64,000 nucleotides of DNA, taken from JBBROS01 sp963752225 (GTDB lineage Bacteria > Pseudomonadota > Alphaproteobacteria > Acetobacterales > Acetobacteraceae). The DNA is taken from positions 558,001-622,000 of the forward strand of contig CAVVXS010000007.1 of assembly GCA_963752225.1 (NCBI GenBank). The letters are read 5' to 3'. The translations under genes and the position numbers were made by a program. The notes beneath the pieces were generated by a model, which was not told the DNA's origin, searched no databases, and saw only the letters and a list, made by a program, of their open reading frames with translations. Below are positions 42,633-51,599 of this stretch, piece after piece. How positions within the stretch are numbered: the first letter of the stretch is position 1; each line of letters begins with the position of its first letter.

Positions 42633-44045
42633 TCAGCGGCCGGAGATGATCCGCTCGACGAGTTGCTTCACGCTCGGGATGAAGCCGTTGGAGTAGAACG
42701 GGTCGCTGGCGAAGCGGAACGCGTTGTGGCCGCTGAACATCAGCTGGTGCTCGATGGCGTCCTGCGTTTGGTCGTGACGGCGCACCTGTTGCAGCGTTTT
42801 CTGGATGCAGAACGAGCGCGGGTCGGCCTTCTTGCCGTTGTCGAAAGTCGGCTCGTGCTGGCTCCAATTGCTGAAGCGGCACACGCTGAGGCAGCCCATG
42901 CACTCGACCTGGTCCTTGGTGATCTGCGCCGCCCGCTCCGGGGTAACGAAGATCAGCGTCGCATCGGGGGTGCGCAGGGCTTCGGTGAAGCCGGCGGCGA
43001 TCCAGCCCTCGACGTTGAACAAGTCGGGCGGCGTCAAGTAGACCGGACGCTTGCGTGGTCCGATGCCCAGCATTGCCACGTGCTCGCCCACCGGCTCGGT
43101 GGTGTAGGCGACCTGGTGCTCGGCACGGTCGCGCAGCTCGTGGATGAAGCCGTTGTTGACGGCGCTGCTGTAGAAGCCAGTCGGGCTGAACTTATTGAGG
43201 AAGACGTCGCCCTCCTTCAGCGTCAGCAGCCGTTGCTTCCACGCGTCGCTGATCGGGCTTTCCTGCGTCAGCAAGGGACGGGTGCCGAATTGGAAGGCGA
43301 TCGGTCCCAGATCGGGGTTGTCGATCCAGTCCTCCCACTCCTCGAGCCACCACACCCCGCCGGCCATGATAATCGGCACCTGGTCCAGCCCGAATGTGCG
43401 CATCAGCTTGCGGAGCGCGAGCACGCGCGGGAACGGGTCCTCCGGCTTGGTCGGGTCCTCGCCGTTGGACAGGCCGTTATGGCCGCCGGCAAGCCACGGA
43501 TCCTCGTAAACGACGCCCCCCAACAACGCCGCCGCCTTGCTGTAGGCGCGCTTCCACAACGCGTTGAAGGCGCGGGCGGAGCTGACGATCGGGTAATAGT
43601 GCACACCGAACTTGGCGGCGATGTCGGACAGACGATACGGCATGCCGGCGCCGCAGGTCAGGCCGTGGATCATGCCCTTGGCACCCTCGAGCACGCCACT
43701 GATCACCCGCTCGGCGCCGCCCATCTCCCACAGGATGTTGGCATGGATGCGGCCCTTGCCGCCGCTGAGATCCCAGGCGCGCTTGGCCTGGGCGATGCCG
43801 CCCTGGATGCCGAACTGGATCAGCTCCTCATGGCGCTCGCGCCGGGTGCGGCCATGATAGGTCTGATCGAGCGGATTGCCGTCTTCGTCGTAGTAGTCGG
43901 CGTTCACCGCGCTGAAAGTGCCGGCCCCGCCGGCGGCCGCCCAGTGCCCCGACGATACGCCGGTGGACACGCCGATGCCCTTTCCGCCCTCGACTAACGG
44001 CAGCACGTCCACGCCGCCCATGCGGATCTCGTTGATGGCCTTCAT
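42633..44045 (-). CDS. Nitronate monooxygenase-like FMN oxidoreductase
   Basis: 470 aa, longer than canonical nitronate monooxygenase (about 320-380). The FMN barrel contains GGKGIGVSTGVSSGHWAAAGG, GMIHGLTCGAGMPYRL, VPIIMAGGVWWLEEW and AFQFGTRPLLTQESPI. The C-terminal extension has a CxxCxxxC cluster (ECMGCLSVCRFSN, near residue 381) and a further Cys (SFCIQK), possibly binding zinc or an Fe-S cluster. The reaction is unknown; family members oxidise nitroalkanes or reduce enoyl groups. Confidence 0.82.
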   Translation of the reverse strand: MKAINEIRMGGVDVLPLVEGGKGIGVSTGVSSGHWAAAGGAGTFSAVNADYYDEDGNPLDQTYHGRTRRERHEELIQFGIQGGIAQAKRAWDLSGGKGRIHANILWEMGGAERVISGVLEGAKGMIHGLTCGAGMPYRLSDIAAKFGVHYYPIVSSARAFNALWKRAYSKAAALLGGVVYEDPWLAGGHNGLSNGEDPTKPEDPFPRVLALRKLMRTFGLDQVPIIMAGGVWWLEEWEDWIDNPDLGPIAFQFGTRPLLTQESPISDAWKQRLLTLKEGDVFLNKFSPTGFYSSAVNNGFIHELRDRAEHQVAYTTEPVGEHVAMLGIGPRKRPVYLTPPDLFNVEGWIAAGFTEALRTPDATLIFVTPERAAQITKDQVECMGCLSVCRFSNWSQHEPTFDNGKKADPRSFCIQKTLQQVRRHDQTQDAIEHQLMFSGHNAFRFASDPFYSNGFIPSVKQLVERIISGR

Positions 44046-44091
44046 GTCCGCTGCAGCCCCGAATGCACGGTTGAATTGAGCTAGATTGGAA

Positions 44092-44117
44092 CACCGGGCC
44101 GAGAGTCCAGCCCGGTG
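44092..44117 (-). terminator. Hairpin terminator downstream of pnp
   Basis: Perfect 8-bp stem CACCGGGC/GCCCGGTG with a 10-nt loop in the 93-bp gap after pnp (leftward). There is only a weak T stretch afterwards. Confidence 0.5.
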
Positions 44118-44138
44118 CTCACGTTTTGTGACCGCGTA

Positions 44139-46319
44139 TTACTCGGCGGCGGCGTCACGACGCTCGCGGCCACCGCCTTCACGGCCACCCTCACGGCCCG
44201 GCTTCGCGCCGACCTGATCGGTGATGTCGGCGCCGCTGGCCTGGTCCACCACCCGCATCGACAGCTTGACCTTGCCGCGGTCGTCGAAGCCGAGGACCTT
44301 GACCTTCACCTGGTCGCCCTCCTTGACCACGTCGGTCGTCTTGGCGACCCGGGTCGGCGCCAGCTCGCTGATATGCACCAGCCCGTCCTTGGCGCCGAGG
44401 AAGTTCACGAACGCGCCGAACTCGGCGGTCTTCACCACCTTGCCATTATAGATCACGCCCACTTCCGGTTCGGCGACGATGCCGCGGATCATCGAAATCG
44501 CCTTCTGCGACTTGGCGTCATCGCTCGAGCTGATCTTGATGGTGCCATCGTCCTCGATGTCGATCTTGGCGCCGGACTGCTCGACGATGTCGCGAATCAC
44601 CTTGCCGCCGGTGCCGATGACCTCGCGGATCTTCTCCTTCGGCACGCTGATGGTCGTGATCTTCGGCGCCGTCGCGGCGACGTCGCTGCGCGCGCCGGTG
44701 ATGGCGCGGGCCATCTCGCCAAGGATATGCAGCCGTCCCTCGCGCGCCTGGTCGAGCGCTATGCGCATGATGTCGGCGGTGATGGACGTGATCTTGATGT
44801 CCATCTGCAGCGAGGTAACGCCTTCCTCGGTGCCGGCCACCTTGAAGTCCATGTCGCCCAGATGGTCCTCGTCACCAAGGATGTCGGACAGCACGGCGAA
44901 GCCGCGCTCCTCCTTGATCAGGCCCATGGCGATGCCGGCCACCGGACGCTTCAGCGGCACGCCGGCGTCCATCAGCGACAGGCTGGTGCCGCAAACGGTC
45001 GCCATCGAGCTGGAGCCGTTGCTTTCGGTGATCTCGCTGACCACCCGGAGCGTGTAAGGGAAGTTGCCCTTTTCCGGCAGCACCGGCCGTACGGCGCGGT
45101 AGGCGAGCTTGCCGTGCCCGATCTCGCGCCGGCCCGGCGAACCCATGCGGCCTGCTTCGCCAACGCTGTAGGGAGGGAAGTTATAATGCAGCATGAAGTG
45201 CTCGCGACGCTCGCCCTCCAGCGCGTCGATGACCTGCTCGTCCTGTCCGGTGCCGAGCGTGGCGACGCACAGCGCCTGCGTCTCGCCGCGGGTGAACAGG
45301 GCGGAGCCGTGCGCGCGCGGCAGGATGCCGACCTCGGCGATGATCTGCCGCACCGTGCGGGTGTCACGGCCGTCGATCCGCTTGCCGGTGTCGAGGATGG
45401 CGTTGCGGACGACGTCCGCCTCGAGCTTCTTGAACAGCGGCTTGGCTTTTTCCCCGTCGAGCCCTTCGGCGACCAACGCGTCGGTCGCGGCCTTTTTGGC
45501 GGCGGCGACCTTCTCTTGGCGGACCTGCTTCTGTGTCTCGGTATACGCCTCGGCCATGCCGGTGCGCGCCAGGGCGTCGATGCGGGTCTTGAGCGCGGCC
45601 ACCTCGGGCGCCGGTTCGGCAACGTCCCACGGGTCCTTTGCCGCGGCTTCGGCCAATTCGATGATCGCCTGGATCACCGGGCGCATCGCGTCGTGGCCGA
45701 AGGTGACGGCGCCGAGCATCACGTCTTCGGAGAGTTCCTGCGCCTCGCTTTCCACCATCAGCACACCCTCGGTGGTGCCGGCGACGACAAGGTCGAGCTT
45801 GGTCGTGCCCATTTGCTCGGCGGTCGGGTTGAGAACGTAGGCGCCCTCGTGGAAGCCGACGCGGGCTGCGGCGACCGGGCCGAAGAACGGGATGCCGGAC
45901 AGGGTGAGTGCGGCGGAGCAGCCGATCATGGCGACCACGTCGGGGTCGTTCTCCATGTCGTGGCTCAGCACGGTGGCGACGACCTGGACCTCGTTGCGGA
46001 ACCCGTCCGGGAACAGCGGCCGGATGGGGCGGTCGATCAGGCGGCTGACGAGGACCTCCTTCTCCGACGGACGGCCCTCACGCTTGAAGAAGCCGCCCGG
46101 GATCTTGCCGGCGGCGAACGCCTTCTCCTGGTAGTTGACCGTCAGCGGGAAGAAGTCCTGGCCAGGCTTGGGGGTGCGCACGCCGACCGCGGTGCACAGC
46201 ACGATGGTGTCGCCATAGCGCGCGAGCACGGCGCCGTCGGCCTGGCGGGCGATCTTGCCGGTTTCGAGAATGAGCGTGCGTCCGCCCCACTCGAGTTCCT
46301 TGCGGAAGTAGTTGAACAT
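44139..46319 (-). CDS. pnp: Polyribonucleotide nucleotidyltransferase (PNPase)
   Basis: 726 aa, full length. Two RNase PH domains (first with KREGRPSEKEVLVSRLIDRP, second with RGETQALCVATLGTG and MGSPGRREIGHG), a linker helix domain, KH domain (IREVIGTGGKVIRDIVEQ) and S1 domain (GKVVKTAEFGAFVNFLGAKDGLVHISEL). It is a 3'-5' phosphorolytic exoribonuclease of the degradosome. It lies downstream of rpsO in the standard order, with a hairpin between them. The C-terminal tail is Gly/Arg/Glu-rich. Confidence 0.97.
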   Translation of the reverse strand: MFNYFRKELEWGGRTLILETGKIARQADGAVLARYGDTIVLCTAVGVRTPKPGQDFFPLTVNYQEKAFAAGKIPGGFFKREGRPSEKEVLVSRLIDRPIRPLFPDGFRNEVQVVATVLSHDMENDPDVVAMIGCSAALTLSGIPFFGPVAAARVGFHEGAYVLNPTAEQMGTTKLDLVVAGTTEGVLMVESEAQELSEDVMLGAVTFGHDAMRPVIQAIIELAEAAAKDPWDVAEPAPEVAALKTRIDALARTGMAEAYTETQKQVRQEKVAAAKKAATDALVAEGLDGEKAKPLFKKLEADVVRNAILDTGKRIDGRDTRTVRQIIAEVGILPRAHGSALFTRGETQALCVATLGTGQDEQVIDALEGERREHFMLHYNFPPYSVGEAGRMGSPGRREIGHGKLAYRAVRPVLPEKGNFPYTLRVVSEITESNGSSSMATVCGTSLSLMDAGVPLKRPVAGIAMGLIKEERGFAVLSDILGDEDHLGDMDFKVAGTEEGVTSLQMDIKITSITADIMRIALDQAREGRLHILGEMARAITGARSDVAATAPKITTISVPKEKIREVIGTGGKVIRDIVEQSGAKIDIEDDGTIKISSSDDAKSQKAISMIRGIVAEPEVGVIYNGKVVKTAEFGAFVNFLGAKDGLVHISELAPTRVAKTTDVVKEGDQVKVKVLGFDDRGKVKLSMRVVDQASGADITDQVGAKPGREGGREGGGRERRDAAAE

Positions 46320-46496
46320 AGGTGTATCCCTTCGACGAAGGGCAGGAAGCGGGCGAGCGTGGGTTCGCTTCACGGGTGCGGCGTCTCGGGCGACAAGGGC
46401 GCGGCGCATTCGGGTGCGACCGCGGAACCAAGTGGCCGGAGGCGCCGTCGCAATCGCGGAGCCCACGGGCTGCCGGCAGCCCTGCCGGTGTGCGGC

Positions 46497-46524
46497 CGCC
46501 CGGCGCCACCATTGACGCCGGGCG
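46497..46524 (-). terminator. Hairpin between rpsO and pnp
   Basis: Perfect 9-bp stem (CGCCCGGCG/CGCCGGGCG, 10-nt loop) 7 bases after the rpsO stop. It likely ends part of the rpsO transcript; read-through continues to pnp, as is typical for this gene pair. The 212-bp rpsO-pnp gap contains no gene; in E. coli this region carries a PNPase autoregulatory target. Confidence 0.6.
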
Positions 46525-46531
46525 TTAAGCG

Positions 46532-46801
46532 TTAGCGGCGCAAGCCCAGGCGCTGAATGAGCGTCTGGTAGCGAGCGCTGTCCTTCTTGTTGAGGTAGTC
46601 CAACAGGCGGCGCCGACGTCCGACCAGCATCAGCAGGCCGCGGCGGCTATGGAAATCCTTGGCATGGGTCTTGAGGTGCTCGGTCAGGTTGCTGATCCGC
46701 TCGGACAGCAGCGCGACCTGAACTTCGGGGCTGCCGGTATCGGCATCCGCCAACTTGTACTCGGAAACCAGCGTCGTGCGACGCTCCGCGGTGATCGACA
46801 T
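46532..46801 (-). CDS. rpsO: 30S ribosomal protein S15
   Basis: 89 aa, full length. The sequence LADADTGSPEVQVALLSERI, HAKDFHSRRGLLMLVGRRRRLLDYL is characteristic. It binds 16S rRNA helices 20-22 and is an early assembly protein. It lies 20 nt downstream of truB. Confidence 0.98.
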   Translation of the reverse strand: MSITAERRTTLVSEYKLADADTGSPEVQVALLSERISNLTEHLKTHAKDFHSRRGLLMLVGRRRRLLDYLNKKDSARYQTLIQRLGLRR

Positions 46802-46821
46802 CGTGATGCTCCGGATGGGGG

Positions 46822-47742
46822 TTAAAGCAGGCGCTCGGGACGCAGCATTCCGCCCTCGAGGCGGCACAACCCGATCACGCGCCCCCCCGCCATGGCGCGA
46901 GCCAATCCGCCATCGGGATCGGCCGCCGGTGGAATGCGGCCCATCAGGTCGACCAGGCTGATTGCCTGGCCGTGTGACAGGCCGAAGGCCTCCGATTCAG
47001 TCAAGGCCAGCGCCGGGATGTCGGCCAGCGCGGTCGCAACCGGAAGCAGGAGGTCCGGGGGGATGGGCGGGGTATCGGGGCTGCCCACGCATTTGTCCAG
47101 TGAAATCGATTGCACTTCCGTGAACGGTCCGACCCGCAGCCGGCGCAGGGCGGCGATGTGGCCAACCGTGCCGCACGCCGTCGCCAGGTCACGCGCCAGG
47201 CTGCGCATGTAGACCCCCTTGCCGGATTGCACCTCGAACACCGCGGTGTCGGGGTCGGGACGTTCGATCAGCTCGAACCGGTCTACCCGGGCCGGCCGTG
47301 GCGGCAGGTCGGGCGCGCGGCCCTCGCGCGCCATGTCGTAGGCGCGCTCGCCCGCGACCTTGATGGCGGAGTACGCCGGCGGCACCTGCATGATATCGCC
47401 GATGAAGCCGGGCAGGGCGGCGCGCAGCTGCTCGTCGGATGGGCGGACGTCGCAGCGGGCCACGACCGCGCCGTCGGCGTCGTCGGTGTCGCGCGCCTCC
47501 CCCAGCCGCAGCGTGAAGCGATAAAGCTTGGTTCCGTCCATGACGTACGGCACGGTCTTGGTGGCGTGGCCGAACGCGATCGGCAGCACGCCGGTGGCAA
47601 GCGGGTCCAGCGTGCCGCCATGACCGGCTTTCTGCGCATCGAAGCCGCGCTTGACCTTGTTCACCACGTCCGTGCTGGTCAGGCCCGGGGGTTTGTCGAT
47701 GATCAGCCAGCCGTTCAACGGCCGGCCGCGCTTCTTGCGCAT
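46822..47742 (-). CDS. truB: tRNA pseudouridine(55) synthase
   Basis: 306 aa. The catalytic aspartate is in GHGGTLDPLATGVLPI, with NGWLIIDKPPGLTS at the N-terminus and the RLGEARDTDD and YSAIKVAGERAYD segments. It makes pseudouridine 55 in the T-loop of tRNA. Usually it directly follows rbfA; here a small gene on the opposite strand lies in between. Confidence 0.97.
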   Translation of the reverse strand: MRKKRGRPLNGWLIIDKPPGLTSTDVVNKVKRGFDAQKAGHGGTLDPLATGVLPIAFGHATKTVPYVMDGTKLYRFTLRLGEARDTDDADGAVVARCDVRPSDEQLRAALPGFIGDIMQVPPAYSAIKVAGERAYDMAREGRAPDLPPRPARVDRFELIERPDPDTAVFEVQSGKGVYMRSLARDLATACGTVGHIAALRRLRVGPFTEVQSISLDKCVGSPDTPPIPPDLLLPVATALADIPALALTESEAFGLSHGQAISLVDLMGRIPPAADPDGGLARAMAGGRVIGLCRLEGGMLRPERLL

Positions 47743-47921
47743 GGGGGTTCAACTCGTTTTTTGGGTGGCGGGGGTGTAGGCCCAGCCCGGCGGATCGTCC
47801 AGAGCATGCAGGGTTGTGACTGCATCCGCCTGCCCGGCAATGGTAACCGAACGGGTGGCGTTCGACTCACGTCAGCGAGCGCCTGACGCGCAGCCGCGTC
47901 TTGTTCACACCGGGAGGCGGT

Positions 47922-48290
47922 ATGTTTCGTTGGCTTGCCATTGTGATCGTGTTGTCCATCGGCGTCGCGCAAGCGGCCCCGCCGCCGCCGGAAAGCCGGG
48001 ACGGACGGATCATGCGCGGCTTCGAAGACTGGATCCGCGGCCAGAACAACGCCGCCGGCCGCAACTGCTGCAACGTCAGTGACGGCCGCCCGCTTGACCT
48101 GTCGGAGTTGCGCGTCACCGACGGCCATTACCAGGTGCTATATGCCAAGCGGCACTGGGCCGAAGGCACCGACGAGTGGATCGACGTGCCCGATGGCGCG
48201 CTGCTGAAACAGATGTCCCCGGCGGGCTACGCGATCGCGTGGATCAACGGCGGCCGGGTGGACTGCCTGGCGCTGGCGGGGGCGGTGTGA
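47922..48290 (+). CDS. Small secreted hypothetical protein (antisense to ribosomal cluster)
   Basis: 122 aa with a signal peptide (MFRWLAIVIVLSIGVAQAA) and GGGAGG about 6 nt before the ATG. The mature part has conserved-looking features: GRNCCNVSDGRPL with a vicinal cysteine pair, YAKRHWAEGTDEWIDVP and VDCLALAGAV with a third cysteine. Not assigned to a function. It is inserted between rbfA and truB on the opposite strand, so the ribosomal operon is interrupted here. The 179 bp from truB to this gene hold no other coding signal. Confidence 0.78.
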   Translation: MFRWLAIVIVLSIGVAQAAPPPPESRDGRIMRGFEDWIRGQNNAAGRNCCNVSDGRPLDLSELRVTDGHYQVLYAKRHWAEGTDEWIDVPDGALLKQMSPAGYAIAWINGGRVDCLALAGAV

Positions 48291-48317
48291 GCGCCGGGCC
48301 GGAAGACGGCCCTCCGG

Positions 48318-48737
48318 CTATTCGCTTTCCAGGTCCCGCGCCACGTCCGGGCGCTTCATGAGCCGATCGATCTGCATGGCGTAATCGAGCGTCGTGTCGG
48401 GTTGAAAGCTGAGGTTCGGCGCCACCCGCAGCCGCATCTCGTGCGCCACCTGACCGCGCAGATAGGCGGCCGCCCGCTTCAACGCCGGCAGCAATTCTTC
48501 GATGTCCGATCGCCCCAACCGCGCCACGAAGGCGGTGGCGTTGCGGAGGTCGGGACTGACCCGAACCTCCGTCACCGTCACACGCTCACTGGCAAGCTCG
48601 GGGTCGCGGAACTCGCCGCGCAGGAACACCCCCGCGAGCACGTGACGGATTTCCTCGCCGACGCGCAGCTGACGTTGCGTCGGCGCCTTTGCCGACACGG
48701 GCTTGCGGGGCGAGGGGGACCGGGGCGGCTTGCTCAC
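48318..48737 (-). CDS. rbfA: Ribosome-binding factor A
   Basis: 139 aa. Family marks: RVGEEIRHVLAGVFLRGEFRDPEL, VTVTEVRVSPDLRNATAFV, and the C-terminal LRVAPNLSFQPDTTLDYAMQI. It helps mature the 16S 5' end and cold adaptation. The start is a GTG overlapping the infB stop by 4 nt (GTGA at 48734-48737), so translation is coupled. An N-terminal proline/basic extension of about 20 residues is alphaproteobacterial in style. Confidence 0.95.
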   Translation of the reverse strand: MSKPPRSPSPRKPVSAKAPTQRQLRVGEEIRHVLAGVFLRGEFRDPELASERVTVTEVRVSPDLRNATAFVARLGRSDIEELLPALKRAAAYLRGQVAHEMRLRVAPNLSFQPDTTLDYAMQIDRLMKRPDVARDLESE

Positions 48738-51397
48738 CCCGGCACCATCTCCACCTCGAAGCACTCGACCATGTCGCCTTCGCGCAGGTCGTTGTAGCCG
48801 GCGAAGCTCAGGCCGCACTCGTAGCCACGGGCGACTTCGCGGACGTCGTCCTTGAAGCGCTTCAGCTGGCTGAGCTCGCCCGAGTGGATCACCACGCCGT
48901 CGCGCAGCAGGCGGACGCCGCAGCCGCGCCGGACGAGGCCTTCGGTGACCATGCAGCCCGCGACCTTGCCGGTCTTGGTGATGTCGAACACCTTGCGGAT
49001 CTCGGCGTAGCCCAGGAACTTCTCCCGCGCCTTCGGCGCCACCTTGCCGCGGACCAGCTTCTCGATGTCGTCGGCGACATCGTAGATGATCGAGTAGTAG
49101 CGGATGTCGACGCCATCCCGCTGCGCCAGCTCCCGCGCCTGCGTTGTCGCACGCACGTTGAAGGCGACGATCACCCCCTGGCTGGCCTTGGCAAGCTGCA
49201 CGTCGCTTTCGGTGATCTGACCGACGGCGGCCAGCAACACCCGCACCCGGACCTCCTCGTGCGCGAGCTTCTGTACGGTGGCCTGGATCGCCTCGGCGCT
49301 GCCCTGCACGTCGGCCTTGACCAGAACCGCAACTTCCTTCTGCTCGCCGGCGACGATGCGGGCCAGCATCTCGTCGAGCGTGCCGCGGGCCGCGGTGGCG
49401 ACGCCGGCGGCACGGTCGCGCAGCTTGCGCTGGCGGAATTCGCTGATTTCCCGCGCCTGCTGCTCGTTCTCGACCATGACGAACGGCTCGCCGGCCGACG
49501 GCGCGCTGGACAGGCCGAGGATCTCGACCGGGGTCGAGGGGCCCGCCACCTTGATCTGCTTGGACTTGTCGTCGAGCATCGCCCGCACCCGGCCCCATTC
49601 GGCGCCGGCCACCACGATGTCGCCCTGGTGCAGCGTGCCCTTCTGGATCAGCACGGTGGCGACCGGGCCGCGGCCGCGGTCGAGCCGGCTTTCGATCACG
49701 CTGCCCTCGGCGGCGCGATCCGGATTGGCGCGCAGGTCGAGGATCTCGGCCTGCAGCATGATCGCCTCCTCGAGCGCTTCGAGGCCGGTGCGCTTGGTCG
49801 CCGACACCTCCACGTCCTGGGTATCGCCGCCGAGCTCCTCGACCACGATCTCATGGCTCAGCAGCTCCTGGCGCACCCGGTTCGGGTTGGCGTCCGGCTT
49901 GTCCATCTTGTTGATGGCGACGATGATCGGTGCGTCGGCCGCCTTCGCATGGCGGATCGCCTCGATCGTCTGCGGCATGACGCCGTCATCGCTGGCGACC
50001 ACCAGGACGACGATGTCGGTCACCGATGCGCCGCGGCTGCGCATCGCCGTGAACGCTTCGTGGCCCGGTGTGTCGATGAAGGTGATCTTGTTGCCGGCCT
50101 TTGTCTGCACCGTGTAGGCGCCGATGTGCTGGGTGATGCCGCCGGCCTCGCCGGCCGCGACGTCGGTGGAGCGCAGCGCGTCGAGCAGGCTCGTCTTGCC
50201 GTGGTCCACGTGGCCCATGATGGTCACGACCGGGGCGCGCGGAAGCAACTCGGTGTCGACGTCTTCCTCGCCGTCGATGCCCAGTTCCACGTCGTCCTCG
50301 GCGACCCGGCGTACCCGGTGGCCGAACTCCTGCACCACGATCTCGGCCGTGTCGGCGTCGATCGACTGCACCGGCGTGGCCATGACGCCCATGCGCATCA
50401 ACGCCTTGATCACGTCGGGCATGCGGGCGGCCATACGGTTGGCGAGGTCCTGCACCGTGATGGTCTCTGGCAGCACGACGTCGCGCACCACCTTCACCTG
50501 ATCGCTGCGCAGAGCTTCCAACTCGGCCTGGCGCCGTTCACGCTCGCGCTGGCGGCGCACGGAGGCGAGGCTGCGGCTCTTGTCGTCGTCGCCCTCGATC
50601 GCGGCGAGCACGTCGATGCGGCCGGCGCGGCGGCCGTCACCGGCCTTCTTGACCACGGCCGGGCCGGGCTTGCGGCCGGGCACGACGATGCCGGGGCGAC
50701 GGCGCGGCGCCTCATCCTCCTCGCCGGGGCGGGTGGGCTTGAGGCTGAGCGTACCCGGCGCGGCCGGACGTGCGGCGTCGCCGGGCTTGGCGGCCGGGGC
50801 CGGGGTCGCGGCCTTGGCGACCGGTTGAGCGGCCGTCGCCGCGCCCGCTGCCTGGGCCGGCTGCGCTGCCTGGGCGGCTTCGGCGGCACGTTGCGCGGCT
50901 TCCTGTGCGACCCGCTCGGCCTGCTCTTCCGCGGCGCGGCGGGCATCTTCCTCCGCGGCCTTGCGGGCCTCTTCCTCACGTCGCCGGGCTTCCTCGGCGG
51001 CCGACAGGATCGAGATCTTCTCCTGCTCACGCCGCTCGGCCTCGCGGCGGGCCGCGTCCTTCTGCTGCTCGACGAGCACGCGCTGGCGGACAGCGATCTC
51101 GGCCGCGGTCAGGCCCCGGGCAGGAGCGGCGGTGCGGGGCGCCGGTGCGGGGCGGCCCGGCTGCGCCGCCGGTGTTACCGTGACCGGAGCGGTAGGCGCC
51201 GGCGGAGCGACCGGGCTGCGCTTCTTGCGCACCTCGACCTGCACCACCTTTGAGCGGCCATGGCTGAAGCTCTGCCGCACCGAACCGGCGTCGACGGTCC
51301 GGCCCACTTCGGCGCGTCCTGCCGGACGCAGTGACAACCGACCCTTTGCCGCTTCCTGATCTTTACTATCGCTCATCGACCCGCCTGTTTCATCCAT
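48734..51397 (-). CDS. infB: Translation initiation factor IF-2
   Basis: 887 aa. The N-terminus RLSLRPAGRAEVGRTVDAGS and VQVEVRKKR is typical of alphaproteobacterial IF-2, then a long Ala/Arg/Glu/Pro linker (about 60-330), the GTPase (VTIMGHVDHGKTSLLDALR, DTPGHEAFTAMRSRG, NKMDKPDA) and the fMet-tRNA-binding C-terminus. The ATG at 51397 has GAGG 7 nt upstream; an ATG 21 nt downstream (MSDSKDQ) is the more familiar N-terminus and may also be used. Confidence 0.96.
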   Translation of the reverse strand: MDETGGSMSDSKDQEAAKGRLSLRPAGRAEVGRTVDAGSVRQSFSHGRSKVVQVEVRKKRSPVAPPAPTAPVTVTPAAQPGRPAPAPRTAAPARGLTAAEIAVRQRVLVEQQKDAARREAERREQEKISILSAAEEARRREEEARKAAEEDARRAAEEQAERVAQEAAQRAAEAAQAAQPAQAAGAATAAQPVAKAATPAPAAKPGDAARPAAPGTLSLKPTRPGEEDEAPRRRPGIVVPGRKPGPAVVKKAGDGRRAGRIDVLAAIEGDDDKSRSLASVRRQRERERRQAELEALRSDQVKVVRDVVLPETITVQDLANRMAARMPDVIKALMRMGVMATPVQSIDADTAEIVVQEFGHRVRRVAEDDVELGIDGEEDVDTELLPRAPVVTIMGHVDHGKTSLLDALRSTDVAAGEAGGITQHIGAYTVQTKAGNKITFIDTPGHEAFTAMRSRGASVTDIVVLVVASDDGVMPQTIEAIRHAKAADAPIIVAINKMDKPDANPNRVRQELLSHEIVVEELGGDTQDVEVSATKRTGLEALEEAIMLQAEILDLRANPDRAAEGSVIESRLDRGRGPVATVLIQKGTLHQGDIVVAGAEWGRVRAMLDDKSKQIKVAGPSTPVEILGLSSAPSAGEPFVMVENEQQAREISEFRQRKLRDRAAGVATAARGTLDEMLARIVAGEQKEVAVLVKADVQGSAEAIQATVQKLAHEEVRVRVLLAAVGQITESDVQLAKASQGVIVAFNVRATTQARELAQRDGVDIRYYSIIYDVADDIEKLVRGKVAPKAREKFLGYAEIRKVFDITKTGKVAGCMVTEGLVRRGCGVRLLRDGVVIHSGELSQLKRFKDDVREVARGYECGLSFAGYNDLREGDMVECFEVEMVPG

Positions 51398-51479
51398 CAA
51401 GCTGCCTCGTATCATTGGGCAGCGTCTTTCGTTTCCAAGCCGCGCGGCGTCGCCGCCGGCCTAATCCTGTCCCGCCACC

Positions 51480-51599
51480 GGTGAGCCGGCGACCTCGGTT
51501 ACCGGTTAGCCGGCGACCTCGGTTACCGGTTGGCCGGCAACCCCGGTTGCCGGTGGTCCGGCAACCCCGGTTGCTGGCGTGCCGGCAACCCCGGCGAGG
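51480..51599. repeat. 24-bp tandem repeat, 5 copies, across the ylxR stop codon
   Basis: Five contiguous 24-bp units starting at 51480, 51504, 51528, 51552 and 51576. The first two units differ at a single base. On the minus strand the units encode an 8-residue repeat, ATGVAGxP. The TAA that ends ylxR (51506-51508) lies in the second unit, at the position that is TCA in the first and CAA in the third, so it arose by a one-base change inside a repeat. Confidence 0.9.
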
